Below are positions 48,177 through 56,494 of a stretch of DNA of 64,000 nucleotides, one piece after another. The notes beneath the pieces are model-generated. The model made no database searches and was not told the origin of the DNA. It saw nothing but the letters and a program-made list of their open reading frames with translations. This stretch comes from Prostheceraeus crozeri. Lineage: Eukaryota > Platyhelminthes > Polycladida > Euryleptidae. The translations under genes were made by a program, and so were the position numbers. Positions within the stretch are counted from its first letter, which is position 1, and every line of letters begins with the position of its first letter. The DNA is taken from positions 26,325 through 90,324 of the forward strand of contig CAJQUW010013622.1 of NCBI GenBank assembly GCA_907163375.1, read 5' to 3'.

Positions 48177-49412
48177 ATGGTCAATAACGACAAAAACAAA
48201 AAATTTCACATCAAAATGTGCGTATGCGGTCGAATCAACCGCCGAGACGGTCTCAGGGACCACATAAGGAAGGCAGGGGCCGACCACATGGTTATCCTGA
48301 ATAGGATTGCCTGTGTGAAGTGCAGGGTGCTGTTGGTTGTTGGGCAGGAGGCCGAGTTTTATCGGAGGCATGGTGAGTGTGTAGGAGGGTTGGTGACCGA
48401 TTTGAGATTTACGCAGTTGATTGTGGAAGAGAGGGAGCGAATGTTGGCGAATGTTGCGAATGTTGTTGAGAATGTTGTTGAGAATGCTAGTGGGAATGTT
48501 GTTGAGAATGCTAGTGGGAATGCTGTGGAGAATGCTAGTGGGAATGCTGTGGAGAATGAGGTAGAGAATGCTGTGGCCGGTTTGAAGGCTGACAAGTGGC
48601 GGAAGAGAGTGTTTGAGAGTGATGATGAGGATGATGTGGATTTGGATAGGGAGCGAGTGAGGAAGTGTGTGAGGAAGTTGAGCTCTTCGTCATCGGAGGT
48701 ATCCAATATTGTTATTAGCGACCCCCCGAAGAGCTCATCTTCCCCAATAGTGAAGGGTGGTGGGGTACGGAAGCAGTCGGCGCGGTGGGATGAGGACATG
48801 GAAAAGAAGCATGTGTCGCAGCAAGCGGCACATGCTTTGTTGGTAGATCGCTACGAAAGTTTGAGGAAGGTGAATGAGAGAACGTTGAGTGAGTTGAGTG
48901 AGCTGAAAATGAAGGAGGTGAAATGTAAGGAGGTGGCAGATGAGAATATCCGTATGAGGCGTGTTGTGAAAGAGTTGAAGGAGAATGTGCGAGTGTTGGA
49001 AGACAAGAATGATGAGTGTGAGAAGAGGGCGAGTGCTGCGGAGAGGAGAATGGGAGAGGCAGAAGCGAAGTTTGAGGAGATGATGAAGGAGATGAGTGTG
49101 TTGAGAGCGAGGAATGTTGAGTTGGAGAGGACTGTGGCTCGGCGGGGTGATGAGAGGCAGGCGTGTGAGAAGTTGGAGCGCATGAGGGATGAGTGGGAAC
49201 GTGTGAATGAGGATCGTTTGTTTGAGTTCCACATCCCTATTCGGGATAACCATCTGGCCGGCGAAGTCCTCGTCAATAAAAGCCTGGACGAAAGCATTGT
49301 ATGCTATCATGGACATCCGAACAAGAAATGCCTCCACGCTACACTAAGAATGCGCGGGCATCTCCACAAATTTTCAATCAGGAAGCCCGCGAGACTGCCT
49401 AAGGATGACTAA
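48177..49412 (+). CDS. Polinton coiled-coil protein with N-terminal Cys/His motif, unknown function
   Basis: Frame of 411 residues. Residues 14-70 have paired Cys and His (MCVCG...H...H, then ACVKC...H..C), suggesting zinc binding. Residues 95-132 hold a short-period repeat of VVENASGN/AVENASGN. An acidic patch (SDDEDDVD) and a Ser-rich stretch follow. Residues 215-345 are heptad-like, charged and likely a long coiled coil. The C-terminal 60 residues are different again, with HIPIRDN and HGHPNKKC. The middle of the gene is strongly G-rich and C-poor on the coding strand, unlike its ends and neighbours. No family recognised; a structural (fibre-like) or DNA-binding role is only a guess. Confidence 0.75.
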   Translation: MVNNDKNKKFHIKMCVCGRINRRDGLRDHIRKAGADHMVILNRIACVKCRVLLVVGQEAEFYRRHGECVGGLVTDLRFTQLIVEERERMLANVANVVENVVENASGNVVENASGNAVENASGNAVENEVENAVAGLKADKWRKRVFESDDEDDVDLDRERVRKCVRKLSSSSSEVSNIVISDPPKSSSSPIVKGGGVRKQSARWDEDMEKKHVSQQAAHALLVDRYESLRKVNERTLSELSELKMKEVKCKEVADENIRMRRVVKELKENVRVLEDKNDECEKRASAAERRMGEAEAKFEEMMKEMSVLRARNVELERTVARRGDERQACEKLERMRDEWERVNEDRLFEFHIPIRDNHLAGEVLVNKSLDESIVCYHGHPNKKCLHATLRMRGHLHKFSIRKPARLPKDD

Positions 49413-49509
49413 CTTGGTAAGTGAAAAAGTAAATAAGATAGTATATCCTATTCTAATACATATCATTTTCATTGCAGATCTTTGCCTGCCTTCACCACCC
49501 CATCAATTT

Positions 49510-49650
49510 ACTCCCGAGAACGAACCATCGGCTCTCTTAAGGGCCATCTAGGGGCAAGACATGATAGAACCTCCACGCGGTTTGCCCTGGGCAGTCTTCG
49601 GACTGGCGAATACTATCATTAAGTTGAATCTGCTATCAGTCAACTTGAAC
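49510..49650 (+). promoter_or_regulatory. Promoter cassette, copy 1
   Basis: One of three copies of an about 140-bp module beginning ACTCCCGAGAACGAACC and ending TCAACTTGAAC. It contains two perfect hairpins: CAGTC-TTCG-GACTG, and AAGTTGA/TCAACTT around ATCTGCTATCAG. A TATA box follows within 25 bases of its end. Confidence 0.75.
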
Positions 49651-49670
49651 GTTGCGTCGCGTTAGAGGGG

Positions 49671-49678
49671 TATATAAA
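49671..49678 (+). promoter_or_regulatory. TATA box of the 88-residue gene
   Basis: TATATAAA, 39 bases before the ATG at 49710. The spacing fits a start site with a very short leader made of TTTCATTTCA-type repeats. Confidence 0.75.
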
Positions 49679-49709
49679 CCACTGCCTCTCATTTCATTTC
49701 ATTTCAATC

Positions 49710-49976
49710 ATGCAGACGCCGAACAGTCAAGTCAGCTCTCCTCGCGGACCGCAGTTAAGGCCGCGAAATTTATTTGAGGAGTTCGTCAGGCTAGAGGAGC
49801 AAGACAGAGTCCACAACAATCTTGCTCGGATTGGCAATCCGATGACAGCAACTGCTGCCAATCCAACGGAATGGCGCTACATTCCACTCTATACTCACAT
49901 GCCAGTTAGTGTGGAAGTCGACAGTGCTACCAAAGAGAGAGTCTTTGACTCTCTCAGCAGAATTGGTAGGCTGTAG
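49710..49976 (+). CDS. Small Polinton protein, unknown (88 residues)
   Basis: ATG start directly after a TATA box and cassette copy 1. The protein has a Pro/Ser-rich start, a charged helical part (LFEEFVRLEEQDRVHNNLARI) near 21-41 and a Val/Thr-rich middle. No known family. The next cassette copy begins seven bases after the stop, so gene and cassette form a repeated arrangement. Confidence 0.6.
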   Translation: MQTPNSQVSSPRGPQLRPRNLFEEFVRLEEQDRVHNNLARIGNPMTATAANPTEWRYIPLYTHMPVSVEVDSATKERVFDSLSRIGRL

Positions 49977-49982
49977 GATGAC

Positions 49983-50127
49983 GACTCCCGAGAACGAACC
50001 ATCGGCTCTCTTAAGGGCCACCATGGGGCAAGACATGATAGAACCTCCTCGCGGTTTGCCCTGGGCAGTCTTCGGACTGGCGAATACTATCATTAAGTTG
50101 AATCTGCTATCAGTCAACTTGAACATT
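49983..50127 (+). promoter_or_regulatory. Promoter cassette, copy 2
   Basis: Same module as 49510-49650, with both hairpins kept and a few changes. It is followed at about 50131 by CAGTCGATTGCTATCCCTG, a word that also occurs in each 205-bp repeat at 50986-51600, and then by the TATA box at 50193. Confidence 0.75.
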
Positions 50128-50192
50128 ATGCAGTCGATTGCTATCCCTGAAGCATTCTGATTCGCTGTTGAGCAATTCATTGTTGAAAACCC

Positions 50193-50200
50193 TATATAAG
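50193..50200 (+). promoter_or_regulatory. TATA box of the 83-residue gene
   Basis: TATATAAG in the context CCCTATATAAGCC, 48 bases before the ATG at 50241. Confidence 0.7.
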
Positions 50201-50240
50201 CCAGAAGATTGTAGCGCTTCTCATTCAATTTGAAGTCACG

Positions 50241-50492
50241 ATGGAAGCGACATCTGCCGACAATATTCCCGTCTTCACTGATGAAGACAACGGTATTCCC
50301 GAGTTCGTCATCCTCGACGAGTGGGATGAGGATGAGAAGAAGGGGAAGATCAAGAGGATCGTTTGGACGGATGAGGTGTGGACTCCAAATACCACCCGCA
50401 TCCGAAAGGTGCCAGATGCACCACCACGGCTTAGGCGGTATAGGGTATACGAGAACCTAACCGTCATACCTATTGACTATTCAAGCCAATAG
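50241..50492 (+). CDS. Small acidic-then-basic Polinton protein, unknown (83 residues)
   Basis: ATG start after cassette copy 2 and its TATA box. The first half is acidic (FTDEDN, DEWDEDEKK), the second basic with Pro (RKVPDAPPRLRRYRVY). No family recognised. The third cassette starts about 10 bases after the stop. Confidence 0.6.
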   Translation: MEATSADNIPVFTDEDNGIPEFVILDEWDEDEKKGKIKRIVWTDEVWTPNTTRIRKVPDAPPRLRRYRVYENLTVIPIDYSSQ

Positions 50493-50501
50493 TCATCTTG
50501 T

Positions 50502-50647
50502 TACTCCCGAGAACGAACCATCGGCTCTCTTAAGGGCCACCATGGGGCAAGACATGATAGAACCTCCTCGCGGTTTGCCCTGGGCAGTCTTCGGACTGGC
50601 GAATACTATCATTTAGTTGAATCTGCTATCAGTCAACTTGAACGTTG
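50502..50647 (+). promoter_or_regulatory. Promoter cassette, copy 3, without an obvious gene behind it
   Basis: Third copy of the module, with both hairpins (UUCG hairpin near 50585-50598; ATCTGCTATCAG at 50621-50632). No good open frame follows. A plus-strand AATAAA at 51637 could end a transcript starting here, which would then be largely non-coding. Confidence 0.7.
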
Positions 50648-50985
50648 CAAATGAAGTTCGGTGTAATACTTCCTTTCGACGGGCGTTCCTGTAAAGGGCG
50701 GCGGTGAAACCCGTAGCTATGTATACCGCAAGGGACATTCGGCAATGGTCAATCTTGTTAAACCTCTCTGCGTCATGTTTGCAAGTGATTGCCTCTGTCT
50801 CAACGTAGCATGCATTCGCGTCAGGGCGACATTTAGCCAACTGTCGAAGGTTGCCTAAAACTTTCCATTGCATACGTTATGAGAACCATGAGTTCTACCT
50901 GTCTCTATCAATGAGACGAATTGATGAATGGAATGAAATGGGAGGACACTCACGCGCCACACGCAACATAACACACTTCTCTCTT
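50648..50985. other. No gene; possible non-coding transcript region
   Basis: Moderately GC-rich for this window, with only an 18-codon frame from the first ATG. GTCTC/GAGAC hairpin near 50910-50926. Lies between cassette copy 3 and the 205-bp repeats. Confidence 0.4.
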
Positions 50986-51600
50986 CCGTAGTCTAACAAG
51001 CTCTTTACACATGGATCGCAGTCGATTGCTATCCCTGTATCAGAAGTGTAAGCTATCTTAATTTATTTGACACTATTTTATCTACCATCATCGTCCATAT
51101 GAAATGTTTTTAGATTTACAAGTTAGACTAAGCGTGCTACTATTTCCAAATGAAAAAGTATACATGGTTAAATCATCCACTTAAGCCCATCCGTAGTCTA
51201 ACAAGCTCTTTACACATGGATCGCAGTCGATTGCTATCCCTGTATCAGAAGTGTAAGCTATCTTAATTTATTTGACACTATTTCATCTACCATCATCGTC
51301 CATATGAAATGTTATAAGATTTACAAGTTAAACTAAGCGTGCTACTATTTCCAAATGAAAAAGTATACATGGTTAAATCATCCACTTAAGCCCATCCGTA
51401 GTCTAACAAGCTCTTTACACATGGATCGCAGTCGATTGCTATCCCTGTATCAGAAGTGTAAGCTATCTTAATTTATTTGACACTATTTCATCTACCATCA
51501 TCGTCCATATGAAATGTTATAAGATTTACAAGTTAAACTAAGCGTGCTACTATTTCCAAATGAAAAAGTATACATGGTTAAATTATTCACTAAAACCCCA
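50986..51600 (+). repeat. Three tandem repeats of 205 bp
   Basis: Copies start at 50986, 51191 and 51396, each with CCGTAGTCTAACAAGC, GCAGTCGATTGCTATCCCTG, TATTTGACACTATTT and AAAGTATACATGG. Differences are very few. The third copy decays at its end (ATTATTCACTAAAACCCC). No open frame of use. Confidence 0.9.
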
Positions 51601-51636
51601 TTCAAGTAAGTCAGTATGAAAGCAAAGATAATACGA

Positions 51637-51650
51637 AATAAACATTTATT
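51637..51650. terminator. Bidirectional poly(A) signals
   Basis: AATAAA on the plus strand at 51637-51642 and on the minus strand at 51645-51650. The minus-strand one overlaps the stop codon of the 145-residue gene. The plus-strand one has no coding gene just before it. Confidence 0.6.
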
Positions 51651-52086
51651 ATGGCATGTATTTCAAAAGGTCTTCATCGTCAATATCGTCCCAGAGTCTG
51701 GCTTCACATAGATTACAAAAACAGTTGAGCTGCTTTAAACGTTCTTCTGCAGCGTCCCTCACTTTCTCAATGTACGCCCACTCCGCCACGGTTCGCGGTT
51801 GGGAGTTAGGGGTGTACCACTCCCATATTTGATGCAAGTGCGACTTGCTGGTCATCTCCATCACCCCTTCGGCATCATATTGTAAATATTTCCACCGTAT
51901 GCCTGTTAGGTCGGGCAACTCCTCTTCATCCTCCTCCGATAATGATAACTTTCGTATATTGTCGAGATTGTATGTCTTCTCCACCTTCGCCTTTCTTGGT
52001 GCATTTGCTGTAACGAGCACCTTTGCTGATGTATATGGAGAGGAGAACTCCAATGCGGTATTTGGTGTTGTTGGAGGACTTGTCAT
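51649..52086 (-). CDS. Small Polinton protein, unknown (145 residues)
   Basis: ATG start. Ser/Thr/Pro-rich first 25 residues, then a Lys patch, an acidic stretch (SLSEEDEEELPDL) near 48-60, and a Trp/Glu-rich helical second half with CFCNLC (two Cys pairs at about 122-127) before an acidic end. No family recognised. It is transcribed away from the polymerase gene, sharing the intergenic region 52087-52200 with it. Confidence 0.6.
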   Translation of the reverse strand: MTSPPTTPNTALEFSSPYTSAKVLVTANAPRKAKVEKTYNLDNIRKLSLSEEDEEELPDLTGIRWKYLQYDAEGVMEMTSKSHLHQIWEWYTPNSQPRTVAEWAYIEKVRDAAEERLKQLNCFCNLCEARLWDDIDDEDLLKYMP

Positions 52087-52199
52087 GTTGTCTTTGAAAT
52101 GCTGACTTTGAATAATGATAACTTTAACATTTTTCTAATTCTTAAGTATACACAAGCAGCCAATCAGAATGAACATCCAATGAATGAAGAGGATGAAAG

Positions 52200-52207
52200 T
52201 ATATAAG
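52200..52207 (+). promoter_or_regulatory. TATA box of the DNA polymerase gene
   Basis: TATATAAG in the context AAAGTATATAAGCAAAG. A start site near 52230 leaves a leader of about 280 bases that contains good GT-AG pairs, so the 5' end of the message is probably spliced; the exact protein start is open. Confidence 0.7.
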
Positions 52208-52514
52208 CAAAGTGACATTCAGGTCATTTCATTTAATCTGTGAATCATACAAGTGACGAACGCACGATCTCTCTCTTTGACTATTATTTGAGTGAAGTCT
52301 CTATCTTGTAGAAGTATCAACCTTAAACTTGATTTCGTTGAAATGGTAAGTTGAAAATTTCCTCTCATCTCCCTCAAACGTGTGACTAATAGCATCTTCC
52401 TCAATTTCAGACATCAACTTCATCACCAACGCCCTCTCTTCTCGAGGAAAGTTTAGAGTTATTGAGTCAAGGTAGGTTGTAACACTACACTGAGGCTTGA
52501 ACAGAGATGAAAGA

Positions 52515-55500
52515 ATGATTTCTCTTTCAGGTGATGTGAGTTCCAGCTCAGGACTCTCGCGGCAAGGCAACGAGTGGGAATGTGCCGACTGCGGACATAT
52601 GTTTACAAGGAAGCACAGTCTCCTTCGACACATCAAACAACGTGTGTGTCAACGCAAAGCGGCGTCAATCTCCGGAGGTGAAGTTGATTCTGACGATGAC
52701 ATCTCCTTTCCTTGCGATTTGTGCCCTCTTTCTTTTGATAGTCACTTTCAGCGATCTTCGCACAGACTTCAACACACGCATGCAAATGATCACTACACCA
52801 ACGGTACCTCTACCATCTCCCTCATTAATGTTTCACATAATAATTTAGTACGCGACTACTGCATGGAGTCCAATACTCAAATTGTAGATTTTCCTGAGTG
52901 GCTCCTTCAAAATTCTAACATTATCGAAGCGCTCTTCAATAATTTAGACAATTTTAGAATGAAGGCGCTCATCTACCTTAAACTAAAATATATTAAAATA
53001 GATTTTCAAACGGGTCAAGTGACGGAGAGAATACAGTTTCATATTCCTTCCTCTTCCGCAACCGAAGTTGTAGACTGCGAGTCTTGGCTAAATTTTCACA
53101 TTCAATGTTTAAAATCAAATGTAGATAAATTCAATCAACGCGACAGCGCTCTCATTTTTGATGGTGTGGACTCAGCCATATTCAAAATTTCCCTATTAGA
53201 AAGTCATGCAGCTCGAGGCACATTTAAACTTCCAAAAACGTTGTATAATAAGAAAGCTGTCATCAATGTTGATTGTAAATCACAGTGTTTCAAATATGCA
53301 GTCCTATCCATCCTTCACTATAATGATATCAACGCGCATCGAGATCGCACCTATAGCTATAGACAGTGGGAGGATGAACTAGACTTTGAAGGTTGTGATA
53401 GTAACAACATGAAAATCAAAGATGTAGAAACGTTCGAAAAACATAATAAGATTAAAATTGTCGTTCACGTGTGGGAGAAGGGGTTGAAGGGTGCCCGCTA
53501 TAATTCACGTTCAACTTGTTATGAACGTGTAGTCAACCTCTTATTAGTAAAACAAGATGATAGCGAGGAATGGCACTACTGTGGTATTCCCAAAATCTCT
53601 CGCTTGTACACTCACTTGGGGCACTCTAAAAGAGGTGAACATTTTGTATGCGACCGCTGCATCCGCTCATTTTGGAGTAAAGATAAATTTGAAACTCACT
53701 ATGAATGGTGCAAGCGAGGTAAATTACAAATGGAACGCATGCCCAAAGATAAAATATTTTCACATAGGGATAATGGTGACGAATTAAGTCCCCTGCGTGT
53801 CATTTACGCAGACATAGAATGCTACATTGATGATATCATCCACAAGCCAGCAGCCATATCCTGCTATGAAGTATGGCATGACCACTTTAGGAATAGACAA
53901 AACAAAATGCATACTTGGCAAGGTGAAGATTGCATTTCAAAATTTCTAGAATTTCTCGATAAAGCTGCAAAATTTCAACAATCATATGATTCCCAATTGC
54001 AGCGTAAGTCACTACATATGTCAGATGAAGACAAACAAAAATTTGAAAGTTGCACATCCTGTCCTAAATGTCATAAAACGTTTGATGACGATAAAATTAA
54101 GAAAGTGCGTGATCATGATCACATCACTGGTAAATTTAGAAACGCACTCTGCTCCAAATGTAACTTTTCACTTAGGTTGAGACGTCGTGTACTACCCGTC
54201 ATTTTTCATAACTTTAAGGGCTATGACAGTCATATGCTCATAAAAGGAGGGTTGAGCCAGATGAAATCGTGGCAGTTTAATGTAATAGCACAAACGAGAG
54301 AAAAATTCATGGCAATGACAGCAAAAGTACCAGTAGATAAAACTAAAGAAAATAAGACAGTCTTCTTCGAAATAAAATTTTTAGATTCATTTCAATTCAT
54401 GTCAGCGTCACTAGCTTCTCTCGTTCGTAATCTCAAGTTTCTTCCCCATAGTCAAACTTTGAAGAAACACTATCCAAACTTAACGGATGAAATAATCACT
54501 CGCAAAGGAGTCTTTCCTTATGCGTATTTTAGCTCAATGTCTAAACTAAATGAAACAACCCTTCCTTCCATTGACAAATTCAAAAACGATTTGACGGGTG
54601 AAGATTGTCCAGTAGAGGACTATGAACATGCTCAAGAGGCATGGTTAAAATTTAATTGTAAAACGTTTGGCGATTATATGATCGCTTACTTAGAATTAGA
54701 TGTCATTTTGCTGGCTGATGTCTTTCAGGAGTTTCGACGAGTGGCATTAGAAGAAGACAAATTAGATCCTATCGACTTTGTCAGTCTACCAGCCATGTCC
54801 TTTAAATCAGCCTTTAAAATGACTGGTGAGACCATTCATCTCTTACAAGACCCGGAGATGTATAATATATTTGAGCGCGGAATACGCGGTGGTCTCACAT
54901 TTGTAAATAAACATCATATAAAATCTGAAACAGTAGGTGATGATCATATCCACCTAAAGTACTATGACCAAAATAATTTATATGGCAGTTCACTGTCTAA
55001 ACCACTACCTCATTCCGAGTTTAGTTGGTTAAATCAAAATGAGCTTGAGTATTACTCCAACCCTTCAAACATACTGAATATTCCAGATGAAGGTGATTGG
55101 GGATATTATTTTGAAGTGGATTTGATTTATCCAAATAGTATTAAAAATAAAACTGCTGATTTCCCACTCGCACCTGAATCTGGCGAAGTGACTGAAGATA
55201 TGTTTTCACCATTCATGTCACAATTTCATAATAACTTAACAGAGTGTGGACAGCCAAGGTACAAACCATGCCGCAAACTTTTACTCACCCAATATGATAA
55301 GAAAAATTATCTCGTACACTTCTGCATATTAAAATTCTATTTAGAAATGGGCATGCTTCTAAAGTCAGTTCACCGCATTATCAAATTTAGACAGAAAGCC
55401 TTCCTCAAACCCTACATAGATAGTAACAGTCAAAAACGTGCACTCGCCCAAAATAATTTTGAAAAGGATTTTTATAAATATAAGAATAATAGTCTATTCG

Positions 55501-56315
55501 GAAAGACCATGGAGGATGTTAGAAAACGTATGAATTACAAACTAGTCGTTGATGAACAAAAATATCACAAATTGACCTCATCACCTCTTTTCATTGATAG
55601 AGACATCATCGATGAGGATCTTGTAGGTGTTAAAATGATTAAATCAGAAGTTGAGTTGTGCAAACCCATCTATATTGGGCAAGCCGTTTTAGATTATTCC
55701 AAGCTTGAAATGTATCAACTCTTCTACAAAATATTAAAACCATGCCCTCTCGTAAAAGAGGTTCGCTTGCTGGGTGGTGATACAGATAGTTTCTTTTTAG
55801 GAATTACCACTCAAAAAGATTTAAATTTTAATGAAGTAGGTAAGTCATTAGAAAAATATTTCGATACATCTAACTACAATCCCACTCATCCACTCTATTC
55901 CATACAGAATAAAGCCAAACTTGGTTGTTTTAAGGATGAAACAGCAGGAAAGGAAATAGATGAAATGATTCTCCTCCGTCCTAAAATGTATTCCATGAAA
56001 CTAAAAGAATGTGCAGATAGTATTAAGCGTGCTAAAGGTATATCAAAATCCATTGTTCATAAAATGAAACATCGGTCCTATAAGAAGGCCTATAAAAATA
56101 AAACTATAACGTTTGTCAATATGACAATCTTAAAATCTCAAGTTCATACTGTGAAAACGTACACGTTCAAGAAACGAGCACTTTCAGCATGGGAGGATAA
56201 GAGGTGTTGGATAGGACATAACACATCTCTTCCACATGGACATCCTGACACAAACATACCTCCACCCAAAAGAATAAAACTCACGCTACCACATTCAGGA
56301 GATGTATTGACATAA
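52515..56315 (+). CDS. Protein-primed family B DNA polymerase of the Polinton
   Basis: About 1266 residues from the first ATG of the frame. It starts with two Cys/His fingers (CADCGHMF..H..H and FPCDLCPLSF..H..H). A Cys/His HNH-type cluster (CPKCHKTF, VRDHDHITGKFRNALCSKC) lies just before Exo II, as in other Polinton polymerases. The exonuclease motifs are YADIEC (Exo I), HNFKGYDSH (Exo II) and YLELDV (Exo III). The polymerase motifs are YYDQNNLYG (A), NNSLFGKT (B) and GGDTDSFF (C), followed by RPKMYSMK. All catalytic Asp residues of motifs A and C are visible. It replicates the element's DNA from a protein primer. Convergent with the minus-strand gene at 56495. Confidence 0.95.
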   Translation: MISLSGDVSSSSGLSRQGNEWECADCGHMFTRKHSLLRHIKQRVCQRKAASISGGEVDSDDDISFPCDLCPLSFDSHFQRSSHRLQHTHANDHYTNGTSTISLINVSHNNLVRDYCMESNTQIVDFPEWLLQNSNIIEALFNNLDNFRMKALIYLKLKYIKIDFQTGQVTERIQFHIPSSSATEVVDCESWLNFHIQCLKSNVDKFNQRDSALIFDGVDSAIFKISLLESHAARGTFKLPKTLYNKKAVINVDCKSQCFKYAVLSILHYNDINAHRDRTYSYRQWEDELDFEGCDSNNMKIKDVETFEKHNKIKIVVHVWEKGLKGARYNSRSTCYERVVNLLLVKQDDSEEWHYCGIPKISRLYTHLGHSKRGEHFVCDRCIRSFWSKDKFETHYEWCKRGKLQMERMPKDKIFSHRDNGDELSPLRVIYADIECYIDDIIHKPAAISCYEVWHDHFRNRQNKMHTWQGEDCISKFLEFLDKAAKFQQSYDSQLQRKSLHMSDEDKQKFESCTSCPKCHKTFDDDKIKKVRDHDHITGKFRNALCSKCNFSLRLRRRVLPVIFHNFKGYDSHMLIKGGLSQMKSWQFNVIAQTREKFMAMTAKVPVDKTKENKTVFFEIKFLDSFQFMSASLASLVRNLKFLPHSQTLKKHYPNLTDEIITRKGVFPYAYFSSMSKLNETTLPSIDKFKNDLTGEDCPVEDYEHAQEAWLKFNCKTFGDYMIAYLELDVILLADVFQEFRRVALEEDKLDPIDFVSLPAMSFKSAFKMTGETIHLLQDPEMYNIFERGIRGGLTFVNKHHIKSETVGDDHIHLKYYDQNNLYGSSLSKPLPHSEFSWLNQNELEYYSNPSNILNIPDEGDWGYYFEVDLIYPNSIKNKTADFPLAPESGEVTEDMFSPFMSQFHNNLTECGQPRYKPCRKLLLTQYDKKNYLVHFCILKFYLEMGMLLKSVHRIIKFRQKAFLKPYIDSNSQKRALAQNNFEKDFYKYKNNSLFGKTMEDVRKRMNYKLVVDEQKYHKLTSSPLFIDRDIIDEDLVGVKMIKSEVELCKPIYIGQAVLDYSKLEMYQLFYKILKPCPLVKEVRLLGGDTDSFFLGITTQKDLNFNEVGKSLEKYFDTSNYNPTHPLYSIQNKAKLGCFKDETAGKEIDEMILLRPKMYSMKLKECADSIKRAKGISKSIVHKMKHRSYKKAYKNKTITFVNMTILKSQVHTVKTYTFKKRALSAWEDKRCWIGHNTSLPHGHPDTNIPPPKRIKLTLPHSGDVLT

Positions 56316-56465
56316 TCAACTTTAACTCAGTATTTTGATGTTGCTTTTTGTAGATATACATGGTTGTTTTATGTATCGCATGAGATCGTTTCTTCCTTGT
56401 GAATATATGCCTACAGTCAGCCCATTCCCCCTATATCTGTGAAAAGACTTTTTCATATACATATT

Positions 56466-56479
56466 TTTATTTCAATAAA
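56466..56479. terminator. Bidirectional poly(A) signals
   Basis: Minus-strand AATAAA at 56466-56471 and plus-strand AATAAA at 56474-56479 sit between the convergent polymerase gene and the 516-residue gene, so the two messages would overlap at their ends. Confidence 0.7.
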
Positions 56480-56494
56480 CATATCACAATGACT

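Noticed and set aside
48359-49337. Long minus-strand frames opposite the 411-residue gene
   Set aside because: Low-complexity shadows caused by the biased composition of the coding strand.
50613-50873. 86-codon minus-strand frame
   Set aside because: Overlaps cassette copy 3 in antisense and resembles the antisense of other cassette copies, not a protein.
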